Assembly: GCA_937958015.1 (NCBI GenBank)
Contig: CALGOA010000071.1
Location: 1 to 35,602 of the forward strand
DNA length: 35,602 nucleotides
Reading direction: 5' to 3'
Origin: an uncultured Acidimicrobiales bacterium
Lineage (GTDB): Bacteria > Actinomycetota > Acidimicrobiia > Acidimicrobiales > SZUA-35
Numbering within the stretch: the stretch's first letter is position 1; each line of letters begins with the position of its first letter. Below the pieces are notes generated by a model, which saw nothing but the letters and a program-made list of their open reading frames with translations, searched no databases and was not told the DNA's origin. The position numbers were made by a program, and so were the translations under genes. Positions 1 to 7,780 of the stretch are shown piece by piece.

Positions 1-158
1 ACGGGCAGCTGCTCTGTCGATTTCATCATCGGTGGAAACACCGACACGACCCCCACGGCTCCAACCTCTTCGATGACTCGCCCGTCAAACTCGAATAGAA
101 GCGTCCAGAAACCCGGCCCAACCCATCGCCCGTGACACCCCCGCCTCCCCGGGGTTAT
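1..158. other. Left edge, no firm gene; possible fragment of a minus-strand gene
   Basis: The minus strand is open from a TAA near 160 down to base 1 and would encode a peptide containing GPGFWTLLFEFDGRV and VVSVFPPMMKSTEQLP, with codon use compatible with the neighbours. No ATG start lies at its beginning; an internal GTG preceded by GAGGTTGGAG, or ATG ATG near 25-30, could start a gene running off the left end. The plus strand is also open in one frame up to a TGA near 134. Neither reading can be assigned a family, so this is only a candidate. Confidence 0.25.
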
Positions 159-773
159 TTACGCGCCTACAAGTCCTCGCGCTGCGAGGAGGTGGCGGCA
201 GTCGGATGGGCCACGGGTGACTTCGGACTGCCAGCCGGCGGCGCGGGCGGCGTCGACGTTGATTTGATTGTCGTCGAAGTAGAGGATCTCGTCTGGCTGC
301 AACTCCAGCTCGGATTGGACGTGTTCGTAGATCGCCGCGTCCGGTTTGATCAGCTTCATCTCGAAACTCAGGAACGGGCGATCGAAGAGTGACTGGATCA
401 CGTCGGCGTCGCGTTGTTCGTACCAGTGGATCGGGTTGGAGTTGCTGAGGGCTCCGGTGATCAGGTCGTCGTTGGTTCGAAGATCGGTCAGAAGTTCCAG
501 TGCTCCGTCGAACAGTCCTTTGGGCCAGGCTCGAAATCGATCGATCAGTTCAGCGGGCGGGAAGTCCAGATCGAAGTCGTCGACCATGCGGGTAGCGAAC
601 TCCGGAGCAGTACAACGACCGCCTTCGAAGTCTCGAACGGTTGAGCTGTGCAGCCACTTCGGCCAGAACGATTCCTCGCTCGGTGCGTCGGCGCCGAGGA
701 TGTCGCTGAGCGGGCCCAACTCGACCAAAACCCCTCCCAGATCAAAGATCACGGCGGCTGGTCTCGAGGTCAT
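159..773 (-). CDS. HAD-superfamily hydrolase (YihX-like phosphatase)
   Basis: This is a 204-aa cytosolic HAD hydrolase, probably a small-molecule phosphatase. Motif I is VIFDLGGVLV near residues 8-17; the second acidic residue of the classical DxD is Gly, as in the DLGxV variants typical of YihX and related HAD-IA proteins. Motif II is the Ser in ALSNSNP, motif III the Lys in LIKPDAAIY, and motif IV FDDNQINVDAA. The helical cap lies between motifs I and II. Length is normal for the subfamily and the sequence looks intact. The ATG start is supported by a TAGTCT hexamer ending 7 nt upstream, so the mRNA is probably leaderless. It is divergent from the small membrane protein gene. The substrate cannot be inferred. 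Confidence 0.85.
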   Translation of the reverse strand: MTSRPAAVIFDLGGVLVELGPLSDILGADAPSEESFWPKWLHSSTVRDFEGGRCTAPEFATRMVDDFDLDFPPAELIDRFRAWPKGLFDGALELLTDLRTNDDLITGALSNSNPIHWYEQRDADVIQSLFDRPFLSFEMKLIKPDAAIYEHVQSELELQPDEILYFDDNQINVDAARAAGWQSEVTRGPSDCRHLLAARGLVGA

Positions 774-779
774 CCCGTG

Positions 780-785
780 AGACTA
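780..785 (-). promoter_or_regulatory. -10 element of a leaderless promoter for the HAD gene
   Basis: TAGTCT on the minus strand, then six bases (CACGGG), then the ATG. The -10 therefore ends 7 nt before the start codon, which puts the predicted transcription start on the A of ATG. No Shine-Dalgarno sequence is present. Confidence 0.55.
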
Positions 786-819
786 GGACGCCTGAGGTAG
801 GGAGTTTCGCCTTTGGCTA

Positions 820-837
820 AGGGGGACTTCGCCCCCT
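820..837. repeat. GC-rich inverted repeat in a divergent intergenic region
   Basis: AGGGGG-ACTTCG-CCCCCT forms a perfect 6-bp stem with a 6-nt loop. It sits between the divergent HAD gene and the small membrane protein gene. There is no T-tract, so it may be a terminator-like or regulatory hairpin; function is unknown. Confidence 0.4.
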
Positions 838-871
838 GCGCCGGGTAGTGCTGCTTCGTACCGTTAGAGAC

Positions 872-1123
872 ATGATGTGGGGAGGCAGTAGACGACGGAC
901 TCGTTCCGTGCCGGCCACCAGCGCCTCGATAGTTGCGTTGGTTGGCCTGGCGGTCTCTGTTGGCATCGGGTCCTGGTGGACCGCTCGGGCTGCGGCAGAA
1001 GGAATGCCGATCATGATGGTCGTTCGTTTCACCCTGACGGTTGCGATCGGCACCTACTACATGGTCTGGCTTCGCAATCAGGGCCACGACGTGCCGGCAA
1101 TTCGCCTTCGCCGTCGAAGCTGA
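872..1123 (+). CDS. Small two-helix membrane protein, unknown function
   Basis: An 83-aa protein with a basic N-terminus (GGSRRRTRS), two hydrophobic segments (about residues 16-38 and 46-67) and a basic tail ending RLRRRS, so it is probably a two-pass inner-membrane protein. The ATG at 872 is preceded by TACCGT, 7 nt before the codon, the near-leaderless pattern seen elsewhere here; ATG at 875 is an alternative. It ends 13 nt before the biotinyl/carboxyltransferase gene, so the two are probably one operon. Small membrane anchors also accompany carboxyltransferases in sodium-pumping decarboxylases (OadG/MmdD), but I see no sequence match to those and the resemblance is positional only. It could also be unrelated. 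Confidence 0.5.
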   Translation: MMWGGSRRRTRSVPATSASIVALVGLAVSVGIGSWWTARAAAEGMPIMMVVRFTLTVAIGTYYMVWLRNQGHDVPAIRLRRRS

Positions 1124-1136
1124 CCAACATGGGGGC

Positions 1137-2888
1137 GTGACCGCTCCCTCCATCCAGCTGAACTCGCCAATGATCGGGACCGTGGTCCGGGCCGCCTCGG
1201 TCGGTGATGTGCTGCCCGCCGGCTCTCCGATCGTCGTGCTCGAGTCCATGAAGATGGAACACCCGGTGACCGCTCCGGTCGACTGTCGGGTGGATTCACT
1301 GACCGTGTCGGTAGGAGATCAGGTGGCAGCTGGCCACACCCTCGGTTCGGTCATCGAAGTTCAGGTCGATGCGCAGGTTGAGACGTCATCGTCTGGTGAC
1401 GGGTCGGTCTCGGCCGCTCTGGAGGAGGTCCTTGAACGCCGGTCGTTCGGTCTCGACGAGTCACGTGATGTCGCAGTTGCCAAACGCCACGCCACCGGTC
1501 GACGAACCGCCCGGGAGAACATCGATGATCTCCTCGATGACGGGACGTTCCTCGAATACGGACCGCTGGTCCTCGCGGCTCAGCGGGCTCGCAGATCCAA
1601 GGATGAGCTCATCAGAAAGACCCCGGGTGACGGCCTCGTTGGCGGTATCGGGGAGATCGACGGCGTCCGGTGTGCGGTGATGACCTATGACTACATGGTC
1701 CTCGCCGGGACTCAGGGCCATCAAAACCACCGCAAGAAGGACCGCCTGTTTGAAGTGGCAGAGCGGTTGTCGCTGCCGATCATCGTGTTCGCAGAAGGTG
1801 GTGGGGGTCGGCCAGGGGAGACCGATGGCGTCGTGGTGGCCGGGCTGGACTGCCTGGCATTCCTGCTGCTGGGTCGGTTGAGGTTGACGGTCCCGGTTAT
1901 TGGGATCAACACCGGCTATTGCTTCGCAGGGAACGCCGCACTATTTGGCACATGCGATGTTCGGATCTCCACGGAGAACAGCTATGTCGGAATGGCCGGT
2001 CCGGCGATGATCGAGGGTGGTGGGCTGGGCGTGGTGCCGCCAACCGAGATTGGGCCGATCACGGACCAGACGACCAATGGTGTGATCGACATGGTGGTGG
2101 CCGACGACGCAGCTGCTGTCGACGCCGCTCGCGAGGTCCTCAGATCGTTGACCGGGGTTCACGAGCCGGATCCAGCGCGACCCGATGCCGAGCTATTGCT
2201 GACCGCGGTTCCGGAGAACCGGCGGGAGGTGTACGACATGCGGGCATTGGTGGGTGGTGCTGTCGACGTCGGGTCGTTCATTGAACTCCGGCCCGACTAC
2301 GGCACGAGCGTCATTACCGGGCTGGCTCGGATCGACGGCAAACCGCTCGTCGTGATTGCCAGCGACCCCAAGCACCTTGGCGGAGCCATCGACACCGATG
2401 CCGCCCGGGGGTTGAAACGAATGCTGGAGTTGGCCGAGAAGCTCTCGCTTCCGGTGGCCTTCTTCTGTGACACACCCGGCTTCATGGTGGGTCCCGATGT
2501 AGAGCGCACCGGACTTGTGGTGGCTGCCGGAGACCTCTTCGTTGGGGGCGCTGCTCTGACCGTTCCCTACGTCACCATCGTTACCCGGAAAGGGTATGGA
2601 CTTGGCGCACAGGCCCTTGCCGGCGGCAGTTTCAAGGCGCCGATCGCAACCGTGGGGTGGCCCACCAGCGAGTTCGGCGGCATGGGGCTGGAGGGGTTCG
2701 TGAAGCTGGGCTACCGGGATGAGCTTGCTGCGATCGAGGACCCGGACGAACGTGAGGCGCACTACGAGTCGATGGTGGCCAAGATGTATGAGGTCGGCAA
2801 AGGTCTGAGCATGGCCGATCACTTCGAGATCGATGACGTGATCGATCCGCGCGAGACCATCGACTGGCTGCGGTTACTGTTCCGCTGA
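1137..2888 (+). CDS. Biotinyl-domain/acyl-CoA carboxyltransferase fusion protein
   Basis: A 583-aa fusion from a GTG start. Residues about 5-75 form a biotin-carrier domain with ESMKMEHPV, biotinylated Lys near residue 39. Residues about 95-583 form a full carboxyltransferase of the AccD/PccB/MmdA type: KRHATGRRTARENI near the N-terminus, TQGHQNHRKKDR, Gly-rich loops such as GYCFAGNAALFGTCD and MIEGGGLG, and a C-terminal half with FCDTPGFMVG and KGYGLGAQAL. It would transfer carboxyl groups between biotin and an acyl-CoA. AccD-type subunits usually lack the biotinyl domain, which is carried by the biotin carboxylase chain; no biotin carboxylase gene lies in the window. The GTG at 1137 is preferred over an upstream in-frame ATG at 1041, which would overlap the preceding gene and add sequence unlike any domain. 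Substrate unknown. Confidence 0.85.
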   Translation: MTAPSIQLNSPMIGTVVRAASVGDVLPAGSPIVVLESMKMEHPVTAPVDCRVDSLTVSVGDQVAAGHTLGSVIEVQVDAQVETSSSGDGSVSAALEEVLERRSFGLDESRDVAVAKRHATGRRTARENIDDLLDDGTFLEYGPLVLAAQRARRSKDELIRKTPGDGLVGGIGEIDGVRCAVMTYDYMVLAGTQGHQNHRKKDRLFEVAERLSLPIIVFAEGGGGRPGETDGVVVAGLDCLAFLLLGRLRLTVPVIGINTGYCFAGNAALFGTCDVRISTENSYVGMAGPAMIEGGGLGVVPPTEIGPITDQTTNGVIDMVVADDAAAVDAAREVLRSLTGVHEPDPARPDAELLLTAVPENRREVYDMRALVGGAVDVGSFIELRPDYGTSVITGLARIDGKPLVVIASDPKHLGGAIDTDAARGLKRMLELAEKLSLPVAFFCDTPGFMVGPDVERTGLVVAAGDLFVGGAALTVPYVTIVTRKGYGLGAQALAGGSFKAPIATVGWPTSEFGGMGLEGFVKLGYRDELAAIEDPDEREAHYESMVAKMYEVGKGLSMADHFEIDDVIDPRETIDWLRLLFR

Positions 2889-2896
2889 CCGGCCGC

Positions 2897-3388
2897 TCAC
2901 GAAACCAGAGCTTTCCAGAAGACAACCTTGTCGTCTTCCGGGCCATAGAACTGCCGGATCCTCGCCTCCTCCACAAACCCCTGTTTGGTGTAGAAGTTTC
3001 GGGTTCGTGCGTACTGGTCGGTCGATGACGTCTCGACCAGGAGTACGCGTGCTGCGTCCGGTCCCATCGCCCGGAGATCCTGCTCAATCGTGGCCACCAG
3101 GGTGCCGCCGTGTTCGGCCCCCTGCTCCGACGGGGCGACCGCAAGGAAGTACAGGTTCCACAATCGGTCGGAAAAGGGTTCCGGTGCGACGTAGGCGGCA
3201 GCAACCACAACGTCGCCGTTCTCGACCACAAGCCATCGATCCATTGCGAGCGTTCCGTCGAAGAATCCTCCCAGGATCTCGTCGAAGAAGTCCACCTCGT
3301 CCGGTGGGAAGAGGCCCGACTCGATCGCGATCGTTTTGATGGCGTCGACATCGCCGGGAGCGGCGGTGCGCAGTGTTGGTTCGTTCAT
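2897..3388 (-). CDS. GNAT-family N-acetyltransferase
   Basis: A 163-aa single-domain GNAT. The acetyl-CoA-binding motif A is visible as LYFLAVAPSEQGAEHGG, with the Q/RxxGxG/A-like pyrophosphate loop around SEQGAEHGG, followed by helix TLVATIEQDL. The C-terminal part (TRNFYTKQGFVEEARIRQFYG) matches the usual GNAT motif B with NFYxKxGF. It would acetylate an unidentified small molecule or amine. The ATG start has a good Shine-Dalgarno sequence (GAGGAAA) about 5 nt upstream. Its 3' end converges on the carboxyltransferase with an 8-nt gap, and its 5' region is shared with the divergent monooxygenase gene, so a palindromic operator there could affect both. Confidence 0.85.
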   Translation of the reverse strand: MNEPTLRTAAPGDVDAIKTIAIESGLFPPDEVDFFDEILGGFFDGTLAMDRWLVVENGDVVVAAAYVAPEPFSDRLWNLYFLAVAPSEQGAEHGGTLVATIEQDLRAMGPDAARVLLVETSSTDQYARTRNFYTKQGFVEEARIRQFYGPEDDKVVFWKALVS

Positions 3389-3412
3389 ACGGTTTCCTCA
3401 GAGTCTGATATA

Positions 3413-3426
3413 GTTGCGAACGTAAC
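3413..3426. promoter_or_regulatory. Palindromic operator, probable MarR site
   Basis: GTTGCGAACGTAAC fits the symmetric pattern GTTNCGNNCGNAAC, so both ends and both CG steps are mirrored. It lies in the 66-nt gap between the GNAT gene (-) and the monooxygenase/MarR operon (+). MarR proteins typically repress their own operon through such a site; the assignment is inferred from position. Confidence 0.5.
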
Positions 3427-3454
3427 AATTGCCTACGCCACTTCAGGAGTTTAG

Positions 3455-3754
3455 ATGTTTGTCGCCCGTGTTTCTGCTCTTTGCCAACCCGATCGCGTGG
3501 ATGACGTGATCGCCAAACTTTCTGCGGAGACCACCGAGGTCCCCGATCGGTTCGACGGTTGTGAACGATTCGCCGTATCGGTCGATGTCAACGACCCCAA
3601 CCGGGTGCACATCATCGAGGAGTGGACCGACTCCGCCGCCTTCTACAACTACCAAACCTCGACGTACTTCGCCGATGCGATGGCTGTGCTCGGCCCCTGT
3701 ATGGCGGGGCCACCGGACTCGTCTTACTACGAGGCCACTCTGGTTGGGCCGTGA
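3455..3754 (+). CDS. ABM-type (YgiN-like) quinol monooxygenase
   Basis: A 99-aa protein of the antibiotic-biosynthesis-monooxygenase (ABM) ferredoxin-like fold. It begins MFVARVSALCQP, has the central strand DPNRVHIIEEWTDSAAFYNY with the characteristic EEW followed by an aromatic-rich segment, and ends YYEATLV. Proteins of this family act as small cofactor-independent monooxygenases on quinols or aromatic polyketides, or as heme-related enzymes; the substrate here is unknown. The ATG has an AGGAG Shine-Dalgarno 5 nt upstream. The last bases overlap the GTG start of the MarR gene (GTGA), which indicates translational coupling and suggests MarR senses a redox or aromatic compound handled by this enzyme. 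Confidence 0.8.
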   Translation: MFVARVSALCQPDRVDDVIAKLSAETTEVPDRFDGCERFAVSVDVNDPNRVHIIEEWTDSAAFYNYQTSTYFADAMAVLGPCMAGPPDSSYYEATLVGP

Positions 3755-4221
3755 CCGACCCGTCGGATCGTCACGCATCCACACGGATAGACGATGCCGT
3801 TGCGTTCCGGATTCACCGCACGAATCGGATGTTGCTCACCCAATTGGCGCGGATGTTGGGCGAACACGAACCCGGCATCACCCCCGAGAAGTGGTTCCTA
3901 CTGGCTCGGCTCCACCAGGACGGACCGGTCCGTCAGGTGCAATTGACAGAACCTGCCCTCGGTGATGCGCCGAACGTCAGCAGACTGGTCGAGAGCCTGG
4001 TCGGTTCCGGGATGATCGAACGTCAGCCAGACCCCGACGACCGACGGAGCAAGGTCCTCCATCTGAGCGCCCAAGGTGCCGCATTGGCGACTCGACTGAT
4101 CGAGGCGTCGATCCCGGTTCGTCACGCAGTGTTCGAGGGTTTCAGCGAGTCCGAACTCGACGTGCTTACGTCGGCGCTCGATCGAATCGATCAGAACCTG
4201 CGTCGTTCGCTGTCCTCCTGA
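3751..4221 (+). CDS. MarR-family transcriptional regulator
   Basis: A 156-aa winged-helix regulator. The recognition region is QLTEPALGDAPNVSRLVESLVGSGMIERQPDPDDRRSKVLHLSAQG, in which DPDDRRSK is the MarR wing. N- and C-terminal helices (FRIHRTNRMLLTQL; FEGFSESELDVLTSAL) would form the dimer interface. I chose the GTG at 3751 because it overlaps the TGA of the monooxygenase gene by 4 nt and gives a protein of normal MarR length; an upstream in-frame ATG at 3622 would bury 130 nt inside the preceding gene. It probably binds the palindrome at 3413-3426 and represses its own operon, with relief by a small ligand. Confidence 0.85.
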   Translation: MTDPSDRHASTRIDDAVAFRIHRTNRMLLTQLARMLGEHEPGITPEKWFLLARLHQDGPVRQVQLTEPALGDAPNVSRLVESLVGSGMIERQPDPDDRRSKVLHLSAQGAALATRLIEASIPVRHAVFEGFSESELDVLTSALDRIDQNLRRSLSS

Positions 4222-4249
4222 CCCGACCGAGGGAACGAAGTAGGCGGCC

Positions 4250-4255
4250 TAGACT
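4250..4255 (+). promoter_or_regulatory. -10 element of a leaderless promoter for the LLM gene
   Basis: TAGACT ends 7 nt before the A of the ATG at 4262 (spacer CCGGTC). No Shine-Dalgarno sequence is present and no convincing -35 was found. Confidence 0.55.
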
Positions 4256-4261
4256 CCGGTC

Positions 4262-5113
4262 ATGGCTGCGGAGATCGGTGCAATGATTCGGCGGGACGTC
4301 CCGCCCGAACTCGTTGGGATGCACGCTGCCTCGTTAGCGCCCGCCTTCAGCGAACTTTGGATCGTGGAGGATCTTCCCTACGCCGGGGGGATCAGCCAAC
4401 TGAGTGAAGTGCTGCGCCACACCGAAGACTGCATGGTGGGCCACGGGATTGCACCCGGACCGTTCCGCAACCCGATGGCTCTGGCAATGGAATGGGCAAC
4501 CCTCGCCCGACTCCACCCGGGCCGAATCCGAGCCGGTATCGGTCACGGTGTTCAGAGCTGGATGGCGTCGATCGGTGAGAAGGTTGCTTCGCCGCTCACT
4601 CTGCTGGAGGAGACAACGGTGGCGACCAAAGCTCTGCTTGCCGGGCGGGATCCCATGATCGAGGGGCGCTACCGCACCGTTGGTGGATACGAACTGGCCT
4701 TCCCGCCCGATCCGGTGCCGGGCGTGTCGATCGGAGCGGTCGGGCCAAAGACCCTGGCGCTCAGCGGTCGAGTGGCCGATGGAACGATCATCCCTGAGGG
4801 CCACGGGCCCGATCACATCAACAGGGCGGTTGACATCATCGCCGAAGCCCGTGAAGAGGCTGGTCGAACCGACCCGCACCGGCTGACGCTCTTCGTCGGG
4901 TTCTACTGCGGCGACCTCCGTGAACTCCCTCCGCCACCCTCGGATGAGATGATCGACGGGTGGGCCGCTGTCGGTAAGAGTCCTGACCAGGTGGCCGATC
5001 GCATCGGCGAACTTCTGGCCACCGAGGTCAACAGCATCGTGTTGGTGCCCTTTGGGGATCCCCAGTCACAGTTGGAGTTGGTCGCCACCGACGTCCTGCC
5101 CCAGCTCAGCTGA
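4262..5113 (+). CDS. LLM-class (luciferase-like) flavin/F420-dependent oxidoreductase
   Basis: A 283-aa luciferase-like TIM-barrel oxidoreductase. Recognisable parts are ELWIVEDLPYAGG near the N-terminus, the GIAPGPFRNPMALAMEWATLARLHPGRIRAGIGHG block typical of F420-dependent LLM enzymes, the PPDPVPGVSIGAVGPKTLALSGRVADGTI strand region, and a C-terminal KSPDQVADRIGELLA helix. In actinobacteria most members of this size use F420; that cofactor assignment is inferred. It is cytosolic, with unknown substrate. It follows the MarR gene by 40 nt but has its own leaderless promoter. It converges on the ECF transporter operon with a 9-nt gap. Confidence 0.85.
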   Translation: MAAEIGAMIRRDVPPELVGMHAASLAPAFSELWIVEDLPYAGGISQLSEVLRHTEDCMVGHGIAPGPFRNPMALAMEWATLARLHPGRIRAGIGHGVQSWMASIGEKVASPLTLLEETTVATKALLAGRDPMIEGRYRTVGGYELAFPPDPVPGVSIGAVGPKTLALSGRVADGTIIPEGHGPDHINRAVDIIAEAREEAGRTDPHRLTLFVGFYCGDLRELPPPPSDEMIDGWAAVGKSPDQVADRIGELLATEVNSIVLVPFGDPQSQLELVATDVLPQLS

Positions 5114-5122
5114 GCGTCCCGG

Positions 5123-5878
5123 TCAAAGGATGTAAACAGCGCTACACGCGGCGATGATCGCCGTCAGCAGTGCTGCCTCCGCCCAACCCCAGTGGTTTGG
5201 GCAACCCGGCGATGCTGCGATGTCGGCCGCTGAGGGCGTGCCGCCTCGGGACGCTACCGCTTCGCCCATCTCGATTCCGCGACGGACACTGGCGACCGTG
5301 GCCGTGGCGGTGAGGTCCATGCCGCGGGCGACGAGATCCTTTTGTTTCTTCGTGCGGAACCGGGACAGGGAGATGACGGTGGCGAACTCATCCACCACCA
5401 GCGGCAAGGCTCGGACCGCCAGAGCGAGCCCGGCAGCGACATCGTCGACGGGAACCCGCAGTCGCCTAAGTGGTGTCAATAGCCACGCGGCGGCGACCGG
5501 AAGGTCGGCGGTCGCCGTGGTCCAGCCAACCACCAGTGACAAGCCCAGCAGACCCAGCGTGAAGGCGAACAGCCGAACCTGAAGAATCAGCCCGCCGAGC
5601 CCGTAGGGCTCGCCGCCTGCGATCAATCCGAGCGCGCAGGTGAAGGCCATCGTGATCAGCAGGATGCGGGGCGGTTTCGGTGTCACGCCCCGTGGCAGGC
5701 GGGCCAGCATCGACCCGCCGATCACTATGGCCCACAGAAATCCGATGGCCACCCACGATGCATCGAAGGAGAACACACCCATGGCGACGACCAGAGCCAG
5801 CACCTTGGCGCGGGGATTGAGCCGGTGCACGATCGAGTCGCCCTCCACATACCGGAGGAGATTGAGCTGGTTTCTCAT
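5123..5878 (-). CDS. ECF transporter transmembrane subunit EcfT
   Basis: A 251-aa CbiQ/EcfT-type membrane protein that couples ATPase movement to the substrate-binding S component. It has the N-terminal LNPRAKVLAL region, several transmembrane segments (about 25-60, 72-90, 100-122 and a C-terminal one at about 232-250), and the cytoplasmic coupling helices carrying Ala-Arg-Gly at 184-186 and a second motif as Ser-Arg-Gly at 210-212 (ASRGG). The second motif is usually ARG, so the Ser is a conservative variant. The start overlaps the stop of the upstream ATPase gene (ATGA), making it the last gene of a three-gene coupled operon. Confidence 0.85.
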   Translation of the reverse strand: MRNQLNLLRYVEGDSIVHRLNPRAKVLALVVAMGVFSFDASWVAIGFLWAIVIGGSMLARLPRGVTPKPPRILLITMAFTCALGLIAGGEPYGLGGLILQVRLFAFTLGLLGLSLVVGWTTATADLPVAAAWLLTPLRRLRVPVDDVAAGLALAVRALPLVVDEFATVISLSRFRTKKQKDLVARGMDLTATATVASVRRGIEMGEAVASRGGTPSAADIAASPGCPNHWGWAEAALLTAIIAACSAVYIL

Positions 5879-6534
5879 GAACGCTGCCGTTCCTCGACCC
5901 GGCCGCGATCGAGCGTGATCACTCGGCCGTTCCCGCGGGCGTCGGCGCCATCGACGAGGGCCCGGGTGGCATCGAGGTCGTGGGTGACCACAACGACGAT
6001 GGTGGTGGGAGCGACCAACCTCAGCGCGTCGAGAAGGCCGCGTGCCGATTCCGCATCGAGACCGGCCATCGGTTCGTCGAGAAGGAGGAGTTGGCTCTTC
6101 CGCAACAGGGCGCTGGCGATACCGACGCGACGTTGCTGCCCTCCGGACAGTTCGTCGATACGGCGATTGAGCAGGGTTGCGAGACCCAGCGTGTTGACCA
6201 CCCGAGGCAGCTCGGCGCTCGAGGAGGCAAAGTCGTCCAGTTCTTCGCTCACCGTTGGCCGCATCAACTGCAACCGGGTGTTTTGTATGACGATGGAGAC
6301 CAGGTCGGACCGATCGCTTACCGGTTCGCCATCAAGCAGACACGTTCCGCTCGTGGGCACGATCAATCCACCGAGCACTGACAACAAGGTGCTTTTACCG
6401 GAACCGTTGCCCCCAACGACCAGGAGGCGGTCGCCGCTTTCCAACCGAAGGTTGACCGCGTGTAGCGCAGGCACTGCCCACGGTGTTCCGGCCCCGTGGG
6501 TTACATGGACGTCCTGTAGTTCCAGCACCGTCAC
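5875..6534 (-). CDS. ECF transporter ATP-binding subunit
   Basis: A 219-aa ABC ATPase. Walker A is GGNGSGKST (Lys47), the Q-loop is IVIQNTRLQLMRP, the signature is LSGGQQRRVGIA, Walker B is LLLLDEPMAGLD and the switch histidine is in VVTHDLDAT. It would form a heterodimer with the ATPase domain of the upstream fusion protein to power EcfT. The GTG start overlaps the stop of that gene by 4 nt (GTGA), so the three genes are translationally coupled. All catalytic motifs are intact. It ends in a short tail (DRGRVEERQRS) with no extra domain. Confidence 0.9.
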   Translation of the reverse strand: MTVLELQDVHVTHGAGTPWAVPALHAVNLRLESGDRLLVVGGNGSGKSTLLSVLGGLIVPTSGTCLLDGEPVSDRSDLVSIVIQNTRLQLMRPTVSEELDDFASSSAELPRVVNTLGLATLLNRRIDELSGGQQRRVGIASALLRKSQLLLLDEPMAGLDAESARGLLDALRLVAPTTIVVVVTHDLDATRALVDGADARGNGRVITLDRGRVEERQRS

Positions 6535-7778
6535 GAGCGTTTGCCGACTTCGATTCGTCGCGAGCTGAGCGCCAGGTCTTCCGGCAGGTGCGACGCATGA
6601 ACGATTCGGGTCCCGTCTGCTGCGATCGATTGCAGCGTGAGTCGCAGATCAGCGCGACCCTGGGGGTCCAACATTGCGGTGGTCTCGTCGGAGAGGATCA
6701 GTGACGGTGTGCGGAGCAGGGCCGCCGCCATCGCAAGGCGCTGCTGTTCGCCTCCGGACAGGGTGTCGGTCTCGCGCGTCTCGAAGCCCGTCAGTCCGAC
6801 CCGTTCCAAGACAGCGGTCATCTCGTCCGGAGATGGCAGCGGATGTAGTCCCCAGGCGAGATCGTCGATGACCCGGGCTCCGAGTATTTGACTGTCGGGC
6901 CGCTGCCCGATCCAGCTGACGCCACCGATCTGGCCAAGTGCGGCCGTGTCCGCATCGGCGATCGCCTTCAGCAGTGTCGACTTTCCAGCCCCATTCGGAC
7001 CGGCCAGAACGGTCAAGCCGGGACGGTCAAGAACCTTCTCTACCAGCGACGGTTCCACCGCCGGAGGATCGCCTCGTCTGACGGCCCGATCCACTCGTTG
7101 CACGGTTGGTTTGCCGATTCTGCCGATGAGCAGAACCACGACCACCGAAAAGAAGAGCTGGGCGGCCGGGAGTGCGATGTACCAGTTCTCGATCGACCAC
7201 GTCACGGTCGGGTCCAGCGCGTCGGCGAGACCTCCCAGACCGATGCGCGTCAACGCTCGTGAGGTTCCCTCCCATTGCGTCGCCGCCACCTCCAGATTCA
7301 GCCGGCGTAGTCCCGGGAGGGCCAACAGGATTCCAACGGTCAACGTTGTGACCACGGTCCAACCCACCGCGATAGCGGTAAGCGTCGTTCGGCCCCGACC
7401 CCAGCCGTTCTTGTAGGCGCGACCCGAAACGGCACCGAAGACCGCCATCACCAGCACCTGGGTAGCGGACGAGAAACCCGCCAGCAGGAACGTCAACACC
7501 ACTGCGATCCAGAAGGCGACCGTGACGACCTGGGAGCGATGACGCAGCGCCAGCACCGCAAACGGGATGCCCCCGAGGACCGTGGTGAGGTAGGCGAAGG
7601 GGGTCAGCTTTGCGATCACGACGACACCAACCGCAAGGTCGGCCATGACGGCCGCGGCGGTGAGTTCGGAGGGGGAGAGGCGTTTCGACAAGAAATTCCA
7701 GCCATCGTAGGTGCGGACAGGGGGACGCAAGTTCAGCGACAGACAAGCGTGCCATCCCGGTCGAGTGATTGAATACAT
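6531..7778 (-). CDS. Membrane domain (S-component-like)/ECF ATPase fusion protein
   Basis: A 415-aa protein with two parts. Residues about 35-222 are strongly hydrophobic, with about six membrane segments after LSPSELTAAAVMADLAV, and look like an S-component-like or DUF2232/YybS-like domain. Residues about 245-415 are an ABC ATPase: Walker A GPNGAGKST (Lys266), Q-loop SWIGQRPDSQ, signature LSGGEQQRLAMAAA, Walker B LILSDETTAMLD and His397. S components are normally separate proteins, so this fusion supplies substrate binding and one ATPase in a single chain. The ATG at 7778 lies only 2 nt from the divergent acyltransferase start; a TTG near residue 30, just before LSKRLSPSEL, is a plausible alternative. 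The transported vitamin or metal cannot be told. Confidence 0.75.
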   Translation of the reverse strand: MYSITRPGWHACLSLNLRPPVRTYDGWNFLSKRLSPSELTAAAVMADLAVGVVVIAKLTPFAYLTTVLGGIPFAVLALRHRSQVVTVAFWIAVVLTFLLAGFSSATQVLVMAVFGAVSGRAYKNGWGRGRTTLTAIAVGWTVVTTLTVGILLALPGLRRLNLEVAATQWEGTSRALTRIGLGGLADALDPTVTWSIENWYIALPAAQLFFSVVVVLLIGRIGKPTVQRVDRAVRRGDPPAVEPSLVEKVLDRPGLTVLAGPNGAGKSTLLKAIADADTAALGQIGGVSWIGQRPDSQILGARVIDDLAWGLHPLPSPDEMTAVLERVGLTGFETRETDTLSGGEQQRLAMAAALLRTPSLILSDETTAMLDPQGRADLRLTLQSIAADGTRIVHASHLPEDLALSSRRIEVGKRS

Positions 7779-7780
7779 AG

